Shown one piece after another: positions 8,775-14,310 of a DNA stretch of 36,469 bases. The position numbers were made by a program, and so were the translations under genes. Source of the DNA: a virus; IMG/VR virus record IMGVR_UViG_3300010148_000041, positions 1 to 36,469 of that record; one strand, given 5' to 3'. A model generated the notes under the pieces. That model was not told the DNA's origin. It ran no database searches and worked only from the letters and a program-made list of their open reading frames with translations. The stretch's first letter is position 1. The number at the start of each line of letters is the position of its first letter.

Positions 8775-9073
8775 GACCCCAGCTGCTGGGCATGACGCCA
8801 ACCAATCATTTCCATCATAAGGTCAGCTTTATCGCGACCGCCAGCGACACCTGTCTCATTTTCCACAGCTTCTTGAAACAGGAGAGAGACTTCCCTAGGA
8901 ACATGATAAGACTCACCATCCATCCAACGAATAGATCGAGCGTGGATAGGGTCTAGAGAAAGAAGACCATACTTATGATGGGACAGATAATCAAAGCCAT
9001 CGCAACCCACGTCACCATACTCAGGTAATGAGACTAGAGACAACCGACCATTTTCAACGCTAACAGCTTCCAT
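8771..9073 (-). CDS. Hypothetical protein, 100 residues
   Basis: Not recognised. The protein is soluble and mixed alpha/beta in composition, with the phrase SLPEYGDVGCDGFDYLSHH near the N-terminus and RSIRWMDGESYHVPREVSLLFQ in the middle. It starts at an ATG with AAGGAAG six bases upstream. It is driven by a strong sigma-70-like promoter at 9113-9141, which is nearly identical to that of the 119-residue paralogue B gene. It is followed by a coupled small membrane protein. Confidence 0.75.
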   Translation of the reverse strand: MEAVSVENGRLSLVSLPEYGDVGCDGFDYLSHHKYGLLSLDPIHARSIRWMDGESYHVPREVSLLFQEAVENETGVAGGRDKADLMMEMIGWRHAQQLGS

Positions 9074-9110
9074 AACTTTCTTCCTTTCTATAACTAACTA
9101 CCTTTATACT

Positions 9111-9163
9111 ATAGTATAGTAAAGCAGCAATTTAAAGTCAAAATAACGTACAAAATAAACAAA
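9111..9163. repeat. 53-base direct repeat containing a promoter, copy 1
   Basis: Matches 9768-9820 over 53 bases with a single mismatch (T here, G in the other copy). The repeat covers the -10, the -35 and the upstream AT-rich box, so two neighbouring genes are under the same promoter sequence. Confidence 0.95.
9113..9141 (-). promoter_or_regulatory. Strong sigma-70 promoter (TTGACT-17-TATACT), copy 1
   Basis: On the minus strand TTGACT and TATACT are separated by exactly 17 bases, about 40 bases upstream of the ATG at 9073. The -10 lies inside a perfect 14-base palindrome TATACTATAGTATA (9105-9118). Ten bases above the -35 is an AT-rich box (9152-9169) shared with other promoters of this region. 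Confidence 0.85.
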
Positions 9164-9181
9164 GTTATCAGCTCCCTTACG

Positions 9182-9293
9182 CGAGTCAATCAATCAGACA
9201 ATCAATCAATACCTTTGATAAAATCAAAGGAAAGAAGTCAATCAATCAATATGCGTGCTGCTTATGATGATGAAGGGTAGTCAGTCAGTCACT
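9182..9293. repeat. TGAY tetranucleotide arrays; includes 29-base repeat copy 1 (9182-9210)
   Basis: Between the terminator of the 119-residue gene and the promoter of the 100-residue gene lie three short arrays of TCAA/TCAG units (9182-9210, 9238-9250, 9279-9293). The first is identical over 29 bases to 9853-9881. Similar arrays occur at 8572-8592 and 11048-11065. No ORF, spacer regularity or CRISPR-like structure is present. The stretch 9164-9310 holds no gene that I can support. Confidence 0.8.
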
Positions 9294-9310
9294 CAGGAAC
9301 AGAGGATGAT

Positions 9311-9340
9311 GAAAGGGCGACCAGCAGATGCCAGCCGCCC
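9311..9340 (-). terminator. Probable weak Rho-independent terminator
   Basis: Eight bases after the stop of the 119-residue gene, the minus-strand transcript can pair GGGCG with CGCCC around an inner region with weak pairing, followed by TTTC. The T-tract is short, so termination may be partial. Confidence 0.5.
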
Positions 9341-9348
9341 AAGGGAGA

Positions 9349-9708
9349 TTAGTCAAGTTTGATATATTCTTCTTCAGTCAACAGCTTGCGATAGAAGTCA
9401 TAGATACGCTTGGGAGCCTGGACAGTCTTAAGACCATTATCCACTAGTGCATCAACGATCTCGCCTTGCGTAGCAGTACCGCCCAATGCTTCAAGAGTAT
9501 TCAGGATAATCATCGCCTGACCAGCGATCTTGCGATTAGGTATTTCCTTAGTCAAGAGGGTGACCTTGCGACCATTGAAACCTTTTGGTGCAGGTCTAGG
9601 AATACCAGAGTTACCGACAGGATCGACAACAGTTAAAGCTGTCTTCTTTGGAGCTGGTGACTTAGTCGCCTTTGGAGAAGTGGCGGTCTTCTTTGCTGCT
9701 TTGGCCAT
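9349..9708 (-). CDS. Small winged-helix-like protein, paralogue B
   Basis: A 119-residue protein. ATG 9708 is preferred because of the excellent site AAGGAGG five bases upstream; the longer GTG form has none. The N-terminal 30 residues are Lys/Ala/Pro-rich and histone-H1-like (KKTATSPKATKSPAPKK), which suits nucleic-acid contact. The C-terminal domain, QAMIILNTLEALGGTATQGE then TVQAPKRIYDFYRKLL, is clearly related to paralogue A (8061-8417). Both also share a GIP-P phrase before the domain. The promoter is a near copy of that of the neighbouring 100-residue gene. A sequence-specific or architectural DNA-binding role is inferred. Confidence 0.82.
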   Translation of the reverse strand: MAKAAKKTATSPKATKSPAPKKTALTVVDPVGNSGIPRPAPKGFNGRKVTLLTKEIPNRKIAGQAMIILNTLEALGGTATQGEIVDALVDNGLKTVQAPKRIYDFYRKLLTEEEYIKLD

Positions 9709-9767
9709 GATGGCCTCCTTTCTGCTTTCTAATTGGTAGGACACCCCGCCCTAACCATGCTCTTAAT

Positions 9768-9820
9768 ATAGTATAGTAAAGCAGCAATGTAAAGTCAAAA
9801 TAACGTACAAAATAAACAAA
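9768..9820. repeat. 53-base direct repeat containing a promoter, copy 2
   Basis: Partner of 9111-9163 with one mismatch. Its presence upstream of paralogue B points to a local duplication of a promoter module, or to conversion between copies. Confidence 0.95.
9770..9798 (-). promoter_or_regulatory. Strong sigma-70 promoter (TTGACT-17-TATACT), copy 2
   Basis: Same boxes and spacing as the promoter at 9113-9141, located about 60 bases upstream of the ATG at 9708. It drives the paralogue B gene. The upstream box aaaataaacaaaataatc (9809-9826) begins ten bases beyond the -35 and is identical to 11827-11844. Confidence 0.85.
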
Positions 9821-9852
9821 ATAATCATGCTAGTCAAAGCCGAGATATGCCA

Positions 9853-9881
9853 CGAGTCAATCAATCAGACAATCAATCAAT
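9853..9881. repeat. 29-base TGAY repeat, copy 2
   Basis: Identical to 9182-9210. This copy includes the last codons and stop of the VRR-NUC gene (…LID, TGA), so the C-terminus of that enzyme is partly written by the repeat. The array continues with variant units to about 9895. Confidence 0.9.
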
Positions 9882-10271
9882 CAGTCGGTCAGTCAAACAA
9901 ACATCAGCCAAAAACTGAGGCCAGTCAATAGGGGCATTGTATGATGAAGCAGTAGATGATGAAACACCATGGTCCATTAACCGTAGGGCATCAACCCCAC
10001 GATGTAGTGTCAGGGCTTTAGGTGATGAAACCAGGATCCATGAAGCACCCCCAGCTGATGCACGGCGCATGTGCCAAGAACATTGGAACGGGGATAGTGA
10101 TACTCGGTCGTTTAATGTACACTTAAGTTCAAGCCAAAACTCACGACCACCATAACAAGCATTGACGTCAGGTACTCCCTGCTGCAACGCTCCCGTCTCG
10201 ATCCTCTGCCAATGGACCTTGGGCAAGTTCTTCTTCAGAGCCTGATACAGCTTCTTCTCTGTACGATACAT
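9873..10271 (-). CDS. VRR-NUC-type nuclease
   Basis: A 132-residue protein with the compact PD-(D/E)XK signature of VRR-NUC phage nucleases: GVPDV with D35, then EFWLELK with E48 and K50. The N-terminal helix (TEKKLYQALKKNL) also fits. Members are thought to act as structure-specific nucleases, for example on Holliday junctions or flaps. The first 34 codons lie inside the end of the small terminase gene, in another frame. There is no internal start that would keep the catalytic D35, so the overlap is required. The end of the gene runs into a TGAY repeat. A role in resolving branched DNA before or during packaging fits its coupling to the small terminase; this is inferred. Confidence 0.85.
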   Translation of the reverse strand: MYRTEKKLYQALKKNLPKVHWQRIETGALQQGVPDVNACYGGREFWLELKCTLNDRVSLSPFQCSWHMRRASAGGASWILVSSPKALTLHRGVDALRLMDHGVSSSTASSYNAPIDWPQFLADVCLTDRLID

Positions 10272-10809
10272 CGTTCACTACTTTCATGTTGTCTCCGTCA
10301 AGCAGTTGCTTTAACTTTGAAGCAAGCTCTTCGTCCGACATTGTTTCAACCTTTGATACAGTTACTTCCTTCTTCTCGATATATAGCCCAGCGACTCGGC
10401 CTCTCGAGACCTCAGCCGAAATAGCTGCACTGATTTGGCCAGTTATCTTAGCCTCGTCGCGAAGATGGGAAAGTTCTGTAAGATGCGAGTCCATCGACAC
10501 AGCTGCACGTTCTCGCTCGACTTGTATCAATTCTATTATATGATTTGCGATAAGAGGATTCTTACGAAGCAAGGCAGACCCTTGGACTTTTGCTCCAAAT
10601 TTATGTTTGGTAAATCCTGCCCTACGAGCAGCTTCGGCTCCTGACGCTCCTTGTACATACAACTGGCAGAACTTTTTGTGTGCTGGCGTCAATGGTCTTA
10701 GTCTCTTACCGTCGGGCGTGACCCAATATAATCCGCACTCTGACGGTTCGACTGGTGTGTGTTCTAAGGTGTCCAAAGAAACTGGGGGCTTTGCCAAGAT
10801 CTTCTCCAT
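10168..10809 (-). CDS. terS: Terminase small subunit
   Basis: A 213-residue protein. Residues about 38-145 match the Terminase_2 pattern. LTPAHKKFCQLYVQGASGAE is a helix-turn-helix start, followed by AARRAGFTKHKFGAK, a segment on partners/lengths near LLRKNPLIANHI, and a long helical oligomerisation region (SHLTELSHLRDEAKITGQI). It would recognise packaging sites and recruit the large subunit encoded at 2473-3954. The C-terminal 40 residues are acidic and low-complexity (SGSEEELAQGPLAEDRDG). They overlap the VRR-NUC reading frame by 104 bases, which suggests that the tail grew by loss of an earlier stop. No clear Shine-Dalgarno precedes the ATG. Confidence 0.85.
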   Translation of the reverse strand: MEKILAKPPVSLDTLEHTPVEPSECGLYWVTPDGKRLRPLTPAHKKFCQLYVQGASGAEAARRAGFTKHKFGAKVQGSALLRKNPLIANHIIELIQVERERAAVSMDSHLTELSHLRDEAKITGQISAAISAEVSRGRVAGLYIEKKEVTVSKVETMSDEELASKLKQLLDGDNMKVVNDVSYREEAVSGSEEELAQGPLAEDRDGSVAAGST

Positions 10810-10829
10810 TTATGCTTAACAAAGTAAAC

Positions 10830-10858
10830 ATAATAGTTTCTCTTACCAAGCGCAACAA
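10830..10858 (-). promoter_or_regulatory. Possible promoter for small terminase
   Basis: Minus strand TTGTTG, 17 bases, TATTAT. The -10 is only about 20 bases before the ATG at 10809, so the leader would be very short, consistent with the missing Shine-Dalgarno site. The match is partial. Confidence 0.4.
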
Positions 10859-10949
10859 CTATCCAATGTTGTTCTGTGTAGGTTTATACAGTGTATGTAT
10901 AAGAAACTTTTGCCGCGACGTCTTATCGTTTCTATGACATTTGACAACC

Positions 10950-11040
10950 CTATGATTTATACTATTATAAATCTCATAGTCCAAGATCCAAGGTAGAAGA
11001 GCATTACAGCAAACATTATGAGATTATGAGATTATGATCT
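10950..11040. repeat. Inverted repeat and TATGAGAT repeats upstream of small terminase
   Basis: Positions 10950-10979 form an imperfect inverted repeat (CTATGA…TTTATA against TATAAA…TCATAG, with a two-base bulge). At 11015-11040 ATTATGAGATTATGAGATTA is a triple repeat of an ATTATGAG unit. Its 17-base core TTATGAGATTATGAGAT is found again at 26699-26715. No gene was found in 10820-11082. These elements may be binding sites for a phage regulator or replication protein. Confidence 0.6.
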
Positions 11041-11082
11041 AGCTTTTAGTCACTCAGACACTCAAACCTGTAGGAAATAACA

Positions 11083-11102
11083 TTGGGGGCAAAAGCCCCC
11101 AA
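11083..11102 (-). terminator. Rho-independent terminator
   Basis: A perfect 8-pair stem TTGGGGGC/GCCCCCAA with a four-base loop directly follows the stop of the 118-residue gene. The minus-strand transcript continues TGTTATTT. On the other strand GTTTT follows, so it could work both ways. Confidence 0.8.
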
Positions 11103-11105
11103 GTT

Positions 11106-11462
11106 TTAGTAACGAACCCAGCCGTCTTCGATATGCATGACATCTTCCCAAGGTGCTGTGTCTCTATTGTATTTTTCGAAATGTTCTACGATCCATTTAC
11201 GCCAAAGATCTGGGTCTTCTTGTAATTGGAATTGGGTAAAGCTCACTGTTAATGCATCTTTCATACAAGATGGATGTGGCTCGTAATTAAGGTTTAATGG
11301 TATAACAGTAACAACAACATACCCAGCTTGATAGTATGCTAAATATGAGATCATTTCTTCACACTCGATAAGGATAGTGCGATTAAGATCGAATTGCGAA
11401 ATGCCTCCATCCTCTCGAACAAGATGCTCGAACTGAGGGATATCTTCGTTTCCTATTTTCAT
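11106..11462 (-). CDS. Hypothetical protein, 118 residues
   Basis: Not recognised. ATG 11462 is preferred: it sits two bases after the stop of the preceding gene, with GGTGGGGGT upstream. An in-frame ATG at 11477 would overlap that gene. The sequence is acidic and aromatic, with a beta-rich central phrase (AGYVVVTVIPLNLNYEP) and a Trp-containing end (DLWRKWIVEHFEKY). It forms a two-gene unit with the 98-residue gene upstream and ends in a strong terminator. Confidence 0.72.
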   Translation of the reverse strand: MKIGNEDIPQFEHLVREDGGISQFDLNRTILIECEEMISYLAYYQAGYVVVTVIPLNLNYEPHPSCMKDALTVSFTQFQLQEDPDLWRKWIVEHFEKYNRDTAPWEDVMHIEDGWVRY

Positions 11463-11464
11463 AA

Positions 11465-11761
11465 CTACCCCCACCATTCTTGTGCGTCGCTGGCTGGACC
11501 ATATGACGGAGTAGGTGTATCGAAAACCTCAGGCATCTTATCGACCAAGAACGAAGAGCGGCTATCGAAACTACCCAGCACTACAAGAGTATCGGTAAAG
11601 TGATACACAACTGGATAAGCAAAGATAACAGCTTCGTAACCCTCTGGCCAATAACCATACTGGTCTACCAAATTAAGGAAGGGTACAACTTGGTCAAGCT
11701 CATCAAGTGTAGCAACTAAACGGTCTTGACACGCCTCGCGCTGTGCATAAATGTAAATCAT
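11465..11761 (-). CDS. Hypothetical protein, 98 residues
   Basis: Not recognised. The protein begins MIYIYAQREACQDRLVATLD and is rich in aromatic and acidic residues, with a central hydrophobic beta-like segment (GYEAVIFAYPVVYHF). ATG 11761 has AAAGG a few bases upstream. It is the first gene of a two-gene unit with its own promoter at 11798-11826. Confidence 0.72.
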   Translation of the reverse strand: MIYIYAQREACQDRLVATLDELDQVVPFLNLVDQYGYWPEGYEAVIFAYPVVYHFTDTLVVLGSFDSRSSFLVDKMPEVFDTPTPSYGPASDAQEWWG

Positions 11762-11797
11762 CTTTCTACCTTTCTTTATTAACTGTACATATATTAT

Positions 11798-11826
11798 AGT
11801 ATAACAAAGTAATCAATAGTAGTCCC
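11798..11826 (-). promoter_or_regulatory. Promoter of the recurrent accessory-region type
   Basis: TATACT lies 17 bases from GGGACT on the minus strand, keeping the last four bases of the TTGACT box seen at 9136-9141. The upstream box aaaataaacaaaataatc follows at once (11827-11844), identical to 9809-9826. It drives the 98- and 118-residue genes. Confidence 0.65.
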
Positions 11827-11845
11827 AAAATAAACAAAATAATCA

Positions 11846-11914
11846 CTAAAGAGATAACCCCAAGGTCAGCAGCGAACCTTGGGGCATGTTGGAGGCCACC
11901 TTCTGGTCGGCCTC
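11846..11914 (-). terminator. Double hairpin terminator after DUF932 gene
   Basis: Two hairpins follow the stop at 11920 on the minus strand. The first is GAGGCC/GGCCTC (11892-11914). The second is a perfect 9-pair stem CCCCAAGGT/ACCTTGGGG (11858-11884) followed by TTATCTCTTT. The second is the likely Rho-independent terminator. Confidence 0.8.
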
Positions 11915-11919
11915 GTTTC

Positions 11920-12927
11920 TTATGCAGCTGAGGCGTACTCGATAGCTTTTGAAAGAGCCTTAGCTTTTCGGTTAGCCCCTGCACCAAACCATGCGCTATG
12001 AAGGGCGTTACCCCCATTGGTCTCACGTCGCTTATGATCCTCGATATAGGTCACACCGTTTAGAACACCCCACCATGTACCTTTGGCAGCTTTGAGGGTA
12101 GCTCCTGGAGACTGGTCGATAGAATCAAGAACCATCTCTGAAGTCTTATTAAACTTCTCCTGCATGACGAAGTCATCCTTGGCTGACGCCTTACCTTTTT
12201 CGATAAGTAACTGTGGCTGGTACAACTCAGCGATATAGTCCATGATAGCCTCTGTCTTAGAAGACTTAGAAGCGAGGAACTCTGCCTGCTCTTTGAACTC
12301 CTGCTGCCTAACCTTAGATAACCCAAGAGCCTCCTCTGCGGCAGTACGAACATCCATATCGAACTCACGAATATGAGGCATACGGAACGCTGTACCGCCA
12401 TCTTTTAAGGCGACGGTCAATGTATTATTACACACAACCCTGATAGGAGTAAACTTGATGACCATAGCCTTACCAGCAACGTGGGGCTGGTTAATGAGTA
12501 AGTAACCTTTAACCTCATCACCACCAGCAAGCTCAAAGTCTGCAGCGATCTTAGCTAGACCCCAGATCTCAGAACCATTACGCAACGAACCTGCAGTCTC
12601 CATAGTCATATGACCAGCTTCGGTAAACTTCTTGAAGAAGTCGAAGATCTGATCGTTTTGGATAGGAACGTAATCGTCGCCACAATGCGAAAGGATCCTA
12701 TTATCGCTATCGCGAGTAATGAAATGGTGACCGTCGGCTGTCATAACGCCAACACCCTCATGCCATGCCGACTCATCAAGAGTATAAGCAGGACGCTTAG
12801 ATACTGTCCAATCAAGCTCAGCAGCTTTCATCATCTGAGCTGGTGTCAGATCAGCAGTAACCTCGATACCCAAGCCATGCCACGGAACGTCGCCAGCCCA
12901 AGCCATAGTTTCTATTTGGTGTGCCAT
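11920..12927 (-). CDS. DUF932 family phage/plasmid-like protein
   Basis: A 335-residue protein. The ATG at 12927 is preferred over an upstream GTG because of GGAAG seven bases before it. The N-terminus MAHQIETMAWAGDVPWHGLG is the hallmark opening of the DUF932 / phage-plasmid TIGR03299-like family. Further family-like phrases are RILSHCGDDYVPIQN, PTRVVCNNT-type (here FTPIRVVCNNTLTVAL) and a Trp-Gly core near the end (GTWWGVLNGVTYIEDH). Homologues are common in phages and plasmids of Proteobacteria and their biochemical role is not established. Here it is a single-gene unit with its own promoter, an operator-like palindrome and a double terminator, so it is separately regulated. Confidence 0.9.
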   Translation of the reverse strand: MAHQIETMAWAGDVPWHGLGIEVTADLTPAQMMKAAELDWTVSKRPAYTLDESAWHEGVGVMTADGHHFITRDSDNRILSHCGDDYVPIQNDQIFDFFKKFTEAGHMTMETAGSLRNGSEIWGLAKIAADFELAGGDEVKGYLLINQPHVAGKAMVIKFTPIRVVCNNTLTVALKDGGTAFRMPHIREFDMDVRTAAEEALGLSKVRQQEFKEQAEFLASKSSKTEAIMDYIAELYQPQLLIEKGKASAKDDFVMQEKFNKTSEMVLDSIDQSPGATLKAAKGTWWGVLNGVTYIEDHKRRETNGGNALHSAWFGAGANRKAKALSKAIEYASAA

Positions 12928-12964
12928 GAATTTCTTCCTTTCTTGCACGTTTAAGTTATAATAT

Positions 12965-12993
12965 AGTATAGACCACCAAAACGGTGATTACTA
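12965..12993 (-). promoter_or_regulatory. Promoter with embedded operator-like palindrome for DUF932 gene
   Basis: The -10 TATACT (12965-12970) lies about 38 bases before the ATG. The 17 bases upstream are almost entirely a near-palindrome, ACCACCAAAACGGTGAT (12972-12988, arms ACCACC/GGTGAT with one G-T type change). The -35 position (TAGTAA) is poor, so this promoter may need an activator or be blocked by a repressor at the palindrome. The shared box ACAAAATAAT lies just above. Confidence 0.55.
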
Positions 12994-13010
12994 TAACAAA
13001 ATAATGGTAT

Positions 13011-13148
13011 TTAATGCACCACGATACTAACGACAAAGGTTATTGTCATTAGTACCAAAAGACCAGTAAAGAAGCTAGATAGCTTGAACTTTGGTTTCGT
13101 AACTTCAGTCGCTTGATCGAGATGCATATAGATCAGTTTTCTGTTCAT
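13011..13148 (-). CDS. Small membrane protein, 45 residues
   Basis: Starts MNRKLIYMHLDQATEVTKPK and ends in a hydrophobic segment of about 20 residues (SSFFTGLLVLMTITFVVSIV), so it is tail-anchored with a basic cytoplasmic side. The ribosome site AGGAG seven bases upstream is excellent, and the ATG overlaps the previous stop by four bases (ATGA). No family is recognised. Confidence 0.7.
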   Translation of the reverse strand: MNRKLIYMHLDQATEVTKPKFKLSSFFTGLLVLMTITFVVSIVVH

Positions 13149-13321
13149 TTGATATCTCCTCGTTTTTTCAAGTTTTCATATAAAGCTGATTGAAAGAGTA
13201 CAGGGAACGTAGGCGAAATATTTTTCAGTTCTTCTACCAGCTCGTCGACCTCCCAAAAGGTTAACTCTTTTATTCGATTTGCCAAAGAGTGAATTTTTAT
13301 TTTTTGAAGATCGTCAGTCAT
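13145..13321 (-). CDS. Hypothetical helical protein, 58 residues
   Basis: The start is taken at ATG 13321, which overlaps the previous stop by 8 bases (ATGACTGA) and has GGAG eight bases upstream; in-frame ATGs at 13327 and 13342 are alternatives. The product MTDDLQKIKIHSLANRIKEL… is short, helical and charged, with a basic end (ENLKKRGDIK). Not recognised. Part of a four-gene coupled unit, 13734 to 13011. Confidence 0.65.
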   Translation of the reverse strand: MTDDLQKIKIHSLANRIKELTFWEVDELVEELKNISPTFPVLFQSALYENLKKRGDIK

Positions 13322-13562
13322 CTTCATACTCCACCCAACCATCTGGACCCCAAATGCTTACACCAGTAGGACGACCAGTCTGCGCTTCTGGAGGCGGTGA
13401 TATTTTTGCTTTAGTAAGGGCTTTAGCAAAAAGGATAGCATACTCTACACGATGAAACTCTCCGTAGATAAAACCATCTTCTTGCACTTGATAAGGGATA
13501 CCGCTTGGATACCACTGCCTATCGGCGATCTTTTCTCGCCAAGATTGAGGTAACTCAGTCAT
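13314..13562 (-). CDS. Hypothetical protein, 82 residues
   Basis: Not recognised. The product begins MTELPQSWREKIADRQWYPS, has several aromatic residues, and ends with an acidic tail (GWVEYEDD). It is coupled on both sides by the same 8-base overlap ATGACTGA: at its start with the 59-residue gene and at its end with the 58-residue gene. Confidence 0.68.
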   Translation of the reverse strand: MTELPQSWREKIADRQWYPSGIPYQVQEDGFIYGEFHRVEYAILFAKALTKAKISPPPEAQTGRPTGVSIWGPDGWVEYEDD

Positions 13563-13734
13563 CTTTCCTAAACTCCTTCATCCATGTGTTTACGACTTCT
13601 GTAGCAGAATGTCTTGTTAGCCCAAACTCTTCCATGATATACGCGGTAGCACCGAACATATTCGTTTCGCCGCTTTCGCGAAGATCATCGAGAAACTTTT
13701 TATAGCTTTTGCTAAGACCAGCAGAATTACCCAT
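13555..13734 (-). CDS. Small conserved-looking phage protein with NMFGA motif
   Basis: 59 residues: MGNSAGLSKSYKKFLDDLRE, then SGETNMFGATAYIMEEFGLT, then a helix ending WMKEFRKDD. The NMFGA plus FGLT plus W-M-F pattern is one I recall from small helical proteins of many phages and prophages; their function is unknown. Three predicted helices could form an HTH- or UBA-like fold. It is the first gene of the unit, has AGAAAGG eight bases before the ATG, and lies below the promoter at 13769-13797. Confidence 0.72.
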   Translation of the reverse strand: MGNSAGLSKSYKKFLDDLRESGETNMFGATAYIMEEFGLTRHSATEVVNTWMKEFRKDD

Positions 13735-13768
13735 TTTGTAAACCTTTCTACTTTCTATTTACTATATT

Positions 13769-13797
13769 AGTATAAGAGATCAATTAAAATCAATATA
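13769..13797 (-). promoter_or_regulatory. Promoter of the recurrent type, weak -35
   Basis: TATACT at 13769-13774 on the minus strand lies about 35 bases before the ATG of the 59-residue gene. The -35 position 17 bases away (TATATT) is poor. The shared box TATAACAAAATAATC follows at 13796-13810. Confidence 0.5.
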
Positions 13798-13810
13798 TAA
13801 CAAAATAATC

Positions 13811-14145
13811 GGGTAAGTATTCCACAGCTTCGCCCGTGCATGTTTAAGGCAAACTGAGCTTTAGATCTTTGTATCTCTATCAGACTCACTGAGGGTAAAG
13901 ATACTTAGACAGCTGTGGCCTTGTGTTCCGCTTCCACACTTTAGAGTAAACAGCTGAGAAAACATTTCTTTATGAAAGGTTATGGATAAAGACCCATAAT
14001 TTTCTGTAATGTTATCTTCTGTGCAGTAGCTGTTCGAGAATTACTCATACTTACTCCCCAAACGCAAAAAAAGTAAGAAAGTGTTTTCACTAGGACGTCG
14101 ATAAACTCACTGCTCGTCGCCCAGAAAGGAGATTTGTTTGCCCCC
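13811..14145. other. Gene-poor stretch with nested inverted repeats
   Basis: About 335 bases without a convincing gene. Three inverted repeats are nested around a common centre: CCACAGCT (13822-13829) with AGCTGTGG (13911-13918), GTATCT (13871-13876) with AGATAC (13899-13904), and the small palindrome CTCACTGAG (13885-13893). This symmetry suggests a folded RNA or a complex protein-binding site. A 22-codon ORF (MSNSRTATAQKITLQKIMGL…, ending at 13980) with GGGAG upstream is possible but too short to support. Confidence 0.45.
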
Positions 14146-14310
14146 TCAATTTCTATCCGCTTGTTGTGGAGCGAACTGTCCGTCGCCCCAATCTTTGCGG
14201 TCTTGTTCTTCGTTCCAACCTCGCTTATATTCTTCTTCACTCATTCTAGGTTGGTACTTTCGACCATAATAACGATCAGCAGCCCCTTGTTTATAAGGCA
14301 CACTAGACAT
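14146..14310 (-). CDS. Small phage protein with ADRYYGR…KDWG signature
   Basis: 54 residues, MSSVPYKQGAADRYYGRKYQ then MSEEEYKRGWNEEQDRKDWG. The ADRYYGR start, the EEEYKRGWNE helix and the KDWG end form a pattern that I recall in many small phage proteins of unknown function. The ATG overlaps the stop of the 169-residue regulator gene by 8 bases (ATGTCTAG), so it is translationally coupled to it. Confidence 0.72.
   Translation of the reverse strand: MSSVPYKQGAADRYYGRKYQPRMSEEEYKRGWNEEQDRKDWGDGQFAPQQADRN

Noticed and set aside
9182-9293. Short repeated units resembling a CRISPR array
   Set aside because: Units are tetranucleotides without regular spacers or a repeat of 23 bases or more at constant distance. 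They are simple tandem arrays.
7849-10989. GGATCTTGGA at 7849-7858 and its complement at 10980-10989
   Set aside because: A ten-base match in opposite orientations at different distances from genes could be chance in 36 kb; no third copy was noticed.
11766-12026. 86-codon leftward ORF
   Set aside because: It overlaps the end of the DUF932 gene in another frame and runs through that gene's terminator hairpins and the next promoter.
13980-14240. 86-codon leftward ORF in the gap region
   Set aside because: It starts at GTG without a ribosome site and runs in another frame through the well-supported 54-residue gene. Only its last 22 codons lie free, after an ATG with GGGAG upstream, too little to support.
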